A stretch of DNA of 5,322 bases, from NCBI GenBank assembly GCA_043818215.1, contig JBDRGC010000017.1:1-5322 (forward strand), in the 5' to 3' direction. Origin of the DNA: JBDRGC01 sp043818215. GTDB taxonomy: Bacteria; Chloroflexota; Anaerolineae; Anaerolineales; UBA11858. The notes below the pieces were generated by a model. That model was not told the origin of the DNA and ran no database searches. It saw nothing but the letters and a program-made list of their open reading frames with translations. Positions 1-5,294 of the stretch are shown here, in pieces. Each line of letters opens with the position of its first letter. Position 1 is the stretch's first letter. The position numbers and the translations under genes were made by a program.

Positions 1-87
1 GGCCACAAAGACGTTAAGACCACAATGATATACACCCATGTCCTTAACCGCGGCCCATTAGCTGTTCGCAGTCCACTGGATGATTAA
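1..87 (+). CDS. intI: Integron-type tyrosine recombinase (IntI-like), C-terminal fragment
   Basis: Only the last 28 codons are in the window; frame 1 is open from base 1 to the TAA at 85-87. The peptide begins GHKDVKTTMIYTHV and ends with VRSPLDD. The H/K-D-V-x-T-T-M-I-Y-T-H pattern is the box II end of tyrosine recombinases; the Tyr encoded at 31-33 is the nucleophile that would link to DNA. The continuation THVLNRG followed by VRSPLD is typical of integron integrases (IntI) and is not usual in XerC/D or phage integrases. IntI recombines attI and attC sites to capture gene cassettes. The IntI-specific additional domain cannot be seen, so the family call rests on this tail alone. attI and cassettes would normally lie upstream, outside the window. 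The reading frame looks intact to its end. The alternative is another mobile tyrosine recombinase. Confidence 0.8.
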   Translation, partial: GHKDVKTTMIYTHVLNRGPLAVRSPLDD

Positions 88-179
88 GAGCGAGTGCGGA
101 TTCCTTTCGCACACTGCGCAGCGTCCCGCTCGCGGGATCGCTCAATCCCAACACAAGGTTGTTGGGACCAAGAGCGAGT
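86..179 (+). repeat. 10-bp direct repeat bounding a two-hairpin strip after intI
   Basis: AAGAGCGAGT occurs at 86-95 (starting in the intI stop codon) and again at 170-179, 84 bases apart. Between the copies are two inverted repeats: TCCCGC/GCGGGA (124-129 with 132-137) and TCCCAACA/TGTTGGGA (146-153 with 160-167, 6-base loop). Neither hairpin is followed by a T-run, so they are not classic rho-independent terminators, though they may stabilise or end the intI transcript. The layout could also be a small inserted element with a duplicated target. Function unknown. Confidence 0.45.
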
Positions 180-241
180 ACATTTTCCACTCCCTATTCA
201 CCGCCCACCATCCGCCGCTCCCCTACTCTCCACCGCGTTCA

Positions 242-299
242 TTCATCTAAAATGTTACCGAACGGATATCATTCCCTCAAATGATAATGTTACCGAGGG
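242..299 (+). repeat. IS left end: two tandem terminal motifs
   Basis: Copy L1 (242-264) is diverged at its outer half and ends ATGTTACCGAACG. Copy L2 (277-299) begins TCAAATGATAATG and ends TTACCGAGGG. They share AATGTTACCGA and are offset by 35 bases. The GAGGG of L2 (295-299) also sits 4 bases before the transposase ATG at 304, so a terminal motif doubles as a plausible ribosome binding site. Paired sites of this kind are probably transposase binding sites. Confidence 0.7.
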
Positions 300-303
300 A
301 ACG

Positions 304-1562
304 ATGTCAATTACAGAAGAAATGACTATAGATGAACGCCGCAAGTACTTGCACAAGATGAGAGGCCGCTACTGGAAGGCCAAGAGCAAAAAAGAAAAGA
401 GCCAACTGTTGGACGAAATGGAGGCTGTAACTAAGCTCCACCGAAAGTCAGTGATCCGTCTAACCCATGGCGAGTTAGCCCGCCAACCACGCCATCGGCA
501 ACGGGAGCGCACATATGGAGTGGAAGTTGATAGTGCCCTGCGGGAATATCCGAGAGCTTTGACGGTGGATGTGCAGAGCGTCTGACCCCCAATCTGGTGT
601 GGATGGCGAAGCACTTGGCCAAACATGGTGAGATGGAGATTTCGGACGAATTGCTGGAAAAGTTGGGTTGTATTAGCGTCTCAACGACGGGGCGCATCCT
701 GAGGCGCATCCGGCAAGACCAACCCCAGTTAAGGCGCAAGAGACCGAAGCGATCTACGCGCATCCAACGAAACATACCCGCGGGACGGATTGCCTGGGAT
801 GAGCAGGAGCCGGGTCACTTTGAGGTGGATACGGTGTATCACTGCGGCCCTGACGCTTCGGGGCATTACGTCCACAGCTTGCAGATGGTAGATGTGACTA
901 CACTGTTGAGCGAGCGTGTTGCTGTACTAGGACGCAGCCATTTGGTCATGAAAGACGGTTTCAGCCGCATTGCAGCGCGTTTACCTATCCCGGTGAAGGA
1001 ACTTCATCCTGACAATGGCTCTGAGTTTCTCAACAACTTGGTGTTGGACTTCTGGGAAGCGACTTTTGAAGGAGTTAAGCTATCTCGCAGCCACCCTTAT
1101 AAGAAAAACGACAATCGTTTCGTTGAACAGCGTAACCTCACCCTGGTGCGCAACTACCTGGGATATAAACGCTTTGACACCGTTGCCCACACTCGGACAC
1201 TCAATCAACTATATGACAAACTGTGGCTGTACGACAACTTCTTCCAACCAGTCATGCATCTGATAGAGAAGAAGGTCGTACCATCATCGGATGGCTCAAC
1301 GTCCCCCATCAAACGCCGCTATGACCTGGCAAAAACGCCTTTTGACCGTTTATGTGCTACTGGTATCTTATCTCAGGAACAACAAGAATATCTGGACGCA
1401 CTTCGCGAACGCACCAATCCTCGTCAGTTACGCAAAGACATCTATGCTTTGATTGACCACATCTCTTCTCTGCCCAATGCCATCCCGGGAAAAACAGAAG
1501 ATGTTTATCAAACCCTGCTCACCCCTATTGACGAGAGCTCAAAACGCAAGACGCCAGAATGA
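304..1562 (+). pseudogene. IS transposase, rve/DDE type, split by a -1 frameshift
   Basis: The first part starts at ATG 304 (MSITEEMTIDERRKYL), preceded by GAGGG, and stays in frame to a TGA at 583-585. The second part is open in the -1 frame from 534 to a TGA at 1560-1562. Joining them after the Arg codon at 541-543 and resuming at 546 gives about 418 residues with smooth sequence across the join (SALR then ISESFDGG), a normal length for such transposases. The first 80 or so residues are basic and helical, probably the DNA-binding part. The catalytic core follows: Asp in FEVD (codon 828-830), Asp in HPDNGSEF (codon 1011-1013) and Glu in NDNRFVEQ (codon 1125-1127), giving a DD(37)E triad. The enzyme would cut and join the IS ends. 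No slippery heptamer is evident between 534 and 585, so a one-base loss near 544 is likelier than programmed frameshifting. A sequencing error is possible. Confidence 0.75.
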
Positions 1563-1598
1563 GTTTATCGCTTTTTAGGCCATTACCAGAACAAGGAG

Positions 1599-1639
1599 AG
1601 AGCAGAGAGCAATAGATTTCATCTATTACCCTCTGCTCT
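1599..1639. repeat. Long inverted repeat downstream of the transposase gene
   Basis: AGAGCAGAG (1599-1607) pairs with CTCTGCTCT (1631-1639), and after a small internal loop AATAGAT (1611-1617) pairs with ATCTATT (1621-1627) around a 3-base loop. It starts 37 bases after the transposase stop. There is no T-run after it in either direction, so an intrinsic terminator is only possible. It may instead cap the transposase mRNA or block read-through. The rest of the IS tail (about 1640-1775) shows no gene. Confidence 0.5.
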
Positions 1640-1775
1640 AGTAACGGCCCTCATGCGGCGCTCGGGTCGGTTATCATCCCGTAGCGAAGCGGAGTGGACT
1701 CCACCGTTGCCCTATCCTCCGCACGAGTGTAGTAATTCTATCATCAATCCAAATCTTAAAGAAAAGGAGAAGACT

Positions 1776-1833
1776 CGTTCGGTAACATTATCATTTGAGT
1801 GAACGACCCCCCCTCGGTAACATTATCATTTGA
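1776..1833 (-). repeat. IS right end: two tandem terminal motifs
   Basis: R1 (1776-1798) and R2 (1811-1833) both contain CGGTAACATTATCATTTGA and are offset by 35 bases, as at the left end. R1 carries the CGTTCGG variant matching L1; R2 carries the CCCTCGG variant matching L2 perfectly over 23 bases. A run of seven C (1807-1813) lies at the join between the 12-base spacer and R2. The AACG-type copy is outermost on the left but innermost on the right, so the two ends are not mirror images. Confidence 0.75.
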
Positions 1834-1854
1834 CTTGACACGATGGAAGGGGAA

Positions 1855-2244
1855 TCATTGCTTGTGATGTTCCAGAAACATTGTTACCTCCTGCAGAACT
1901 ACAGGTACGTCCTGGAGAGGATCTCCTTGTAAAGAAGAAGGATGCACGTTGCCATGAAGGTCGTGGTAATGATGCGGATAGCTTGCCAGATAGGGAAATT
2001 CCTCTTTGTTATCCCATCGTAGGAGAGGTATATCTGTAAAAAGTTGATAGGCGTAATCTACGTGTCCCCGGTTGTAATAAATGCGTATCTGCAATTGAGC
2101 GTCTTTCTCAAGCCTCGCCCTGATCTTGCAGAAAAACTGGTCGGAGGAGAATTCCTTTGTCTCTACAACCCGAACGTTTTTACAGATAGGGTGTATCTGT
2201 AAAAACGTTACTATTGTGCCCACAAGGATTGCAAGGGATGTCAC
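1855..2244 (-). CDS. TumE/DUF6516-like putative toxin
   Basis: The gene encodes 129 residues. The C-terminal half carries the signature I recall for the TumE/DUF6516 toxin family: a basic beta strand (IYYNRGHVDYAYQLF, 56-69), LLRWDN (74-79), YPHHYHD (89-95) and a closing helix (LQDVPVVLQEV, 110-120). The His cluster and the WDN motif are the likeliest functional residues. Family members are reported as toxins of two-gene toxin-antitoxin systems; the target here is not known. The chosen start is GTG at 2244-2242, which overlaps the upstream TGA as GTGA and has GAGAAGAGG (2260-2252) about 7 bases before it; a second in-frame GTG at 2223 is the alternative. The first 20 or so residues look atypical and are partly encoded by a perfect 16-bp inverted repeat. 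The end appears natural, 21 bases from the IS. Toxicity is inferred from family and layout only. Confidence 0.65.
   Translation of the reverse strand: MTSLAILVGTIVTFLQIHPICKNVRVVETKEFSSDQFFCKIRARLEKDAQLQIRIYYNRGHVDYAYQLFTDIPLLRWDNKEEFPYLASYPHHYHDLHGNVHPSSLQGDPLQDVPVVLQEVTMFLEHHKQ
2173..2209. repeat. Perfect 16-bp inverted repeat inside the start of the toxin-like gene
   Basis: The left arm AACGTTTTTACAGATA (2173-2188) and right arm TATCTGTAAAAACGTT (2194-2209) are exact reverse complements around GGGTG. It covers codons 12-24 of the toxin-like gene, beginning 35 bases after the GTG. In mRNA this would be a strong stem-loop just downstream of the initiation region. No U-run follows, so it is not a standard terminator. 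Confidence 0.85.
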
Positions 2245-2588
2245 AAGGCAGCCTCTTCTCGCAACCCGATCCAGCTTTCAAGTATTTCCTTGCTTGCTTT
2301 CCACTCCAGCCAATCGTCCTCTTCCAACATAATTGCTTGTCCCAATGTCTGTCGCTGTTCTGGAGAGATATTTCCTTTGGTTAGTAGAACAGATCGCTCG
2401 TGGAGGTAGTCCCCGAATTGCCTGAAACGCATCCCGTATTTATTCTCGAATTGAGATATTTCCTGATGAAGCGCGCTTATATGTCTCAAGATATATTCAC
2501 TCATGGTAGTACGGATAGCATCTTCTTCTGTGGCGAAGATCTTTCGCCTGACCAGAGGTTTTACCACATCGGTGAGTGCGACGTTCAT
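2241..2588 (-). CDS. Antitoxin-like protein paired with the TumE-like gene
   Basis: The gene encodes 115 residues from ATG 2588-2586, chosen over a longer in-frame ATG at 2669 (inside recD2) because AGGAG (2600-2596) lies 7 bases upstream and the extension is low-complexity recD2 overlap. The N-terminus (ALTDVVKPLVRRKIFATEED, 4-23, then AIRTTMSEYILRHI) has the strand-helix-helix look of ribbon-helix-helix or Phd-like antitoxin DNA-binding segments. A charged helix (residues 38-66, including QFENKYGMRF) follows. The acidic, Trp-rich tail (LEEDDWLEWKASKEILESW, 88-106) would suit binding to a toxin. I recall similar small proteins encoded directly before DUF6516/TumE genes. It is the first gene of a two-gene operon, with its stop overlapping the next start, and probably represses its own promoter at about 2644-2670. 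I cannot give a firm family name. Confidence 0.6.
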   Translation of the reverse strand: MNVALTDVVKPLVRRKIFATEEDAIRTTMSEYILRHISALHQEISQFENKYGMRFRQFGDYLHERSVLLTKGNISPEQRQTLGQAIMLEEDDWLEWKASKEILESWIGLREEAAL

Positions 2589-2643
2589 CGTTTTGCTCCT
2601 ATTATTCGTATCACATAAAAATGAGGAAGTAGTCCCAGTTCGC

Positions 2644-2649
2644 ATTATA
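2644..2649 (-). promoter_or_regulatory. TATAAT -10 box candidate for the antitoxin/toxin pair
   Basis: A perfect TATAAT on the minus strand overlaps the recD2 stop codon (2647-2645) and lies 55 bases before the antitoxin start, a normal leader length. The -35 region is weak: TTGGAG lies only 14 bases upstream. The pair could be transcribed independently of recD2, by read-through from recD2, or both. Confidence 0.4.
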
Positions 2650-4900
2650 CCCCATCCCGCAGCCTCCAATCCAGGGCAGTGAAGCGGTGAGCAACTTTAT
2701 TATTGCGCACCGCGATGCCGATGGCGCGGCGGTTGCCCACCAGCACACAGAGTTCCCGGGCGCGGGTGATGGCGGTGTAGAGCAGGTTGCGTTGCAGCAT
2801 GAGATAGTGTTGCGTCACCACCGGCATCACCACCGCGGGGAATTCCGATCCCTGGGCTTTGTGTACCGAGACAGCGTAGGCGAGCATAAGCTGATCGGCT
2901 TCGCTCCAATCGTATTCCACGGGACGGCCGTCGAAGTCCACGGCCAGAGTTTGCTCGATGGGGTCGATTGCGCCGATGAAGCCAATATCGCCATTGTACA
3001 CATCTTTGTCGTAATTGTTGCGGGTTTGCATGACTTTGTCGCCGGGGCGGAAAGTGACGCCGAAGAGTTTGCGCTCCGGCTGGTTGGGTTTCGGTGGATT
3101 GAGAGTTTCTTGCAAGCGTTGATTGAGCGCGTTTACCCCCGCGGGGCCGCGGTACATGGGAGCCAGTACCTGAATTTGGCGGAGGGGGTCGAGGCTGAAC
3201 TTGTGGGGGATGCGTGCCGTGACCACGTCCACGACCCAGCCGGCGGCTGCGGCGGCATCTTCGGCGGGGAAGAGGAAGAAGTCGTCCACCCCCCTTTGCT
3301 TTCCCCCATCTCTTTGAGATGGGGGGACCGAGGGGGGCGAGAACACCGGCATCTTTCCCTGATTGATCCTATGCGCGTTGGTGATGATCTGCGAATCGGC
3401 GGCCTGACGGAAGATCACGCTCAAGCGGGTGACTGGAGCCACCCCGCTGGCAATCACATCACGCAGCACATCGCCGGCACCCACGGAGGGGAGTTGATCC
3501 ACATCGCCGACCAGCAGCAAGTGCGTTCCCGGCTTCAAAGCTTTGAGCAAGTTGTTGGCCAGCAGCAGGTCGAGCATGGAGGCTTCATCCACCACGAGAA
3601 AATCCACAGGCAGCGGGCTCTTGGCGTTGTGCTTGAATCCCTCGACGGGGGAGTAGCCCAACATGCGGTGGATGGTGCTGGCCGGGCGACCGGTGGCCTC
3701 GGAGAGACGCTTGGCAGCCCGCCCGGTGGGGGAAGCCATAGCGTAGCGGGTAGACGACGCTTCAAGATTGATGATCAAAGATTTAAGCACCGTGGTTTTG
3801 CCGGTTCCGGGGCCGCCGGTGAGCACGCTGACGGGGTGACTCAACGCCGTGCGGATGGCGGTCTGCTGTTCGGGGGAGAGGTTGCTATCTGGCAGGGGCA
3901 AGCCCTTGTTTTTGTCCCCGCGCGGGGTAGCATAGGCCAGCGCACCCAACCGCTCGGCAACGCCTTTTTCGCCGAAGTAGAGCGGGGTCAGGTAGATGGC
4001 CGGGGTGCCGTATTCGCCTCGGGACTCGGCAACCCTCTTCATATCCGGTTCGTGGCTCCCCTCGGGGAACGGAATCACGTCGGGGCGGACGCGGTCGTCA
4101 CGGGCCAATCTATCCAGCGCCGGGGGAATCAGGTCGGGGGAGACCTCCAGCAATTCGACGGCGCGCCGAGAGAGCAAATCCCGCGGGGAGTAGACGTGGC
4201 CGTTGTTGCTCATCTCGTTGAGGGCGAAGATCAGTCCGGCCTCGATGCGGGAGGGGTGGTCGGCGGGCAGACCCAGGTCTTGAGCGATGCGGTCAGCGGT
4301 TTTGAAGCCCACGCCGTAGATGTCGCGCTCGAGTTGGTAGGGGTTTTGGCGGACGGTTGCGAGGGCCGCGTCGCCGTAGGTTTTGTAGATTTTGACGGCC
4401 AGGTTGGTGCTGACGCCGTGGCTGTGCAGGAAGAGCATGATTTCTTTGACCTGCTTTTGCTCCTCCCAGGCGGTGGTGATCTTGCGGGTGCGCTTGGGGC
4501 CGATGTCGGGGACTTCGAGCAGGCGGGCGGGGTGCTGCTCGATGATGTCGAGAGTCGCGGCCTCGAAGTGGGCGACGATACGCTCGGCCAGCCGGGGGCC
4601 GATGCCTTTGATCAGCCCGGAGCCGAGGTAACGGCGGATGCCCGCGACGGTGGCGGGCAGGGCTTGTTCGCAGATTTCGGCGTTGAATTGTTGTCCGTGT
4701 TTTGGGTGGTTGACCCAGCGGCCTTTGAGTCTCAAGTATTCGCCGGGAGAGAGTTCGGGCAGATTGCCGACCACGGTGGCGAGACCCTCGCGGCTCAGAT
4801 TGGGGACGCGCCGGCCTTCGGGTTTCAGGCGCAGCACTGTATACCCGTTTTCGGGGTTATAGTAGGTGATGCGTTCGAGTGATCCGGTGAGAGTGTCCAT
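2645..4900 (-). CDS. recD2: RecD2-type ATP-dependent DNA helicase (RecD/TraA family)
   Basis: The protein has 751 residues, the normal size for RecD2. It is a superfamily 1B 5'-3' DNA helicase that acts without RecBC, linked to recombination and replication-fork repair. Domains in order: a beta-rich OB-like N-terminus (1-85); helix-hairpin-helix repeats (GLIKGIGPRLAERI 95-108, LEVPDIGPKRTRKI 128-141, IYGVGFKTADRI 194-205); and the helicase core from about 340. Motifs: Walker A GGPGTGKT (362-369), Ia ASPTGRAAKRL (389-399), Walker B DEAS (438-441), motif III GDVDQLPSVGAG (465-476), VIFRQ (495-499), VYNGDIG (634-640), and VSVHKAQGSEF (677-687) with YTAITRAR (708-715). The start MDTLTGSLERITYYNPENGYTV matches the usual RecD2 opening, though no clear Shine-Dalgarno precedes it. 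Residues 521-537 (SPPSVPPSQRDGGKQRG) are an insert encoded by a palindromic repeat. The gene appears functional. Confidence 0.95.
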   Translation of the reverse strand: MDTLTGSLERITYYNPENGYTVLRLKPEGRRVPNLSREGLATVVGNLPELSPGEYLRLKGRWVNHPKHGQQFNAEICEQALPATVAGIRRYLGSGLIKGIGPRLAERIVAHFEAATLDIIEQHPARLLEVPDIGPKRTRKITTAWEEQKQVKEIMLFLHSHGVSTNLAVKIYKTYGDAALATVRQNPYQLERDIYGVGFKTADRIAQDLGLPADHPSRIEAGLIFALNEMSNNGHVYSPRDLLSRRAVELLEVSPDLIPPALDRLARDDRVRPDVIPFPEGSHEPDMKRVAESRGEYGTPAIYLTPLYFGEKGVAERLGALAYATPRGDKNKGLPLPDSNLSPEQQTAIRTALSHPVSVLTGGPGTGKTTVLKSLIINLEASSTRYAMASPTGRAAKRLSEATGRPASTIHRMLGYSPVEGFKHNAKSPLPVDFLVVDEASMLDLLLANNLLKALKPGTHLLLVGDVDQLPSVGAGDVLRDVIASGVAPVTRLSVIFRQAADSQIITNAHRINQGKMPVFSPPSVPPSQRDGGKQRGVDDFFLFPAEDAAAAAGWVVDVVTARIPHKFSLDPLRQIQVLAPMYRGPAGVNALNQRLQETLNPPKPNQPERKLFGVTFRPGDKVMQTRNNYDKDVYNGDIGFIGAIDPIEQTLAVDFDGRPVEYDWSEADQLMLAYAVSVHKAQGSEFPAVVMPVVTQHYLMLQRNLLYTAITRARELCVLVGNRRAIGIAVRNNKVAHRFTALDWRLRDGV
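3289..3337. repeat. C-run/G-run palindromic repeat inserted in frame within recD2
   Basis: A six-C run (3289-3294), an AT-richer stretch, CCCCCATCTC (3303-3312), TTT, GAGATGGGGG (3316-3325), then a six-G run (3332-3337). The inner arms are perfectly complementary (10 bp); the outer C and G runs pair across an asymmetric internal loop. Dispersed palindromes of this style are known between genes in cyanobacteria and Chloroflexota. Here the unit lies inside coding sequence, keeps the frame, and supplies about 16-17 residues with Pro-Pro-Ser and Arg-Asp-Gly-Gly composition. Confidence 0.7.
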
Positions 4901-5153
4901 CTATCGATTTGCATAAGCTACCTGGCGTGTTAGCACAGTACACTGCGATGACCAGAACCAATCTCTGTTCATATCGCTGCTTATCCTCGTGGCGAAGCCA
5001 AGTCCGCTGCAGCTTGGGGTGCGATCCGTTTGACCGAAACCCTGTCGCTAGGGGTATGGCATAGCCTACCACCAGGAGACAGTGGGGGATGGTCAGCGAA
5101 GAAGGTGGCTTGGTCACCAACCAAGTTGCCTGGTACTTTGACAACTGAAGGTT

Positions 5154-5181
5154 CATATAGGTGCGATGATTGTATCATCAA
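5154..5181 (-). promoter_or_regulatory. Possible sigma70-type promoter facing recD2, with an inverted repeat in it
   Basis: On the minus strand TTGATG (5181-5176) is followed after 16 bases by TATATG (5159-5154), four of six matches to each consensus. The perfect inverted repeat GATGAT-TGT-ATCATC (5165-5179) overlaps the -35 box and spacer, which is where a repressor site would be. The start would lie about 245 bases before the recD2 ATG, giving a long leader. The evidence is consensus only; chance occurrence is quite possible. Confidence 0.25.
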
Positions 5182-5203
5182 CCCCTATCCCTGAAGTGGA
5201 CAG

Positions 5204-5294
5204 GTGCAAGCATTACCCTACGGCGGGCGACTGGTTATCAAACGTCGGAGTGCAAGGGTAAAAAGGCGACACCTGCACTTGCGTGCGGTGCAAG
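5204..5294 (+). repeat. Three GTGCAAG repeats with interleaved inverted repeats
   Basis: GTGCAAG occurs at 5204-5210, 5250-5256 and 5288-5294 (steps of 46 and 38). The last two continue as GTGCAAG-N-GTAAA. TTACCCT (5213-5219) pairs with AGGGTAA (5255-5261), and CACTTGC (5276-5282) pairs with GCAAGTG (5289-5295). GGCGAC follows each copy at varying distance (5226-5231, 5265-5270, 5317-5322). The cluster runs to the window edge, so it may be part of a longer repeat region. Confidence 0.4.

Larger units (their letters stand above)
242..1833 (+). mobile_element. Insertion sequence with tandem-repeat ends and a DDE transposase (family uncertain)
   Basis: A unit of about 1.6 kb is bounded by inward-pointing copies of a motif containing AATGTTACCGA. 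The left end carries two copies (242-264, 277-299) and the right end carries two in inverse orientation (1776-1798, 1811-1833), with a 35-base step at both ends. The 277-299 copy is a perfect 23-bp inverse match of 1811-1833. Between them lies one split transposase gene on the + strand. No clear target-site duplication is visible, so the outer limits are provisional. The rve-type transposase and architecture suggest the loose ISNCY/IS1202-like group rather than IS3 or IS481 proper; this is from memory and needs an ISfinder search. The left end lies 155 bases past the intI stop and the right end 21 bases from the toxin-like gene, so the insertion appears to have broken no neighbouring gene. Confidence 0.8.

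Noticed and set aside
146..167. TCCCAAC/GTTGGGA as attC core boxes near intI
   Set aside because: They miss the RYYYAAC/GTTRRRY consensus at one base each and lie only about 8 bases apart, too close for the inner L boxes of an attC; the position downstream of intI is also wrong.
94..303. Extension of the transposase first part upstream to GTG 94
   Set aside because: The added residues are low-complexity, run through the IS terminal motifs and outside the element, while ATG 304 has a GAGGG site.
2126..2332. Small + strand frame across the toxin/antitoxin junction
   Set aside because: It is antisense to two better-supported genes, with no domain or ribosome site.
2687..4882. A 731-codon open frame antisense to recD2 on the + strand
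   Set aside because: It mirrors a GC-rich gene with clear helicase motifs; its His/Gly/Val-rich translation has no recognisable domain. It is a codon-bias shadow.
4857..5156. A 99-codon frame on the minus strand upstream of and overlapping recD2
   Set aside because: It overlaps the recD2 start in another frame, shows no family resemblance and has no clear ribosome site.
5204..5294. CRISPR-like array from the GTGCAAG copies
   Set aside because: The repeated unit is only 7-13 bases, the spacing is uneven, there are only three copies and no cas gene is present.
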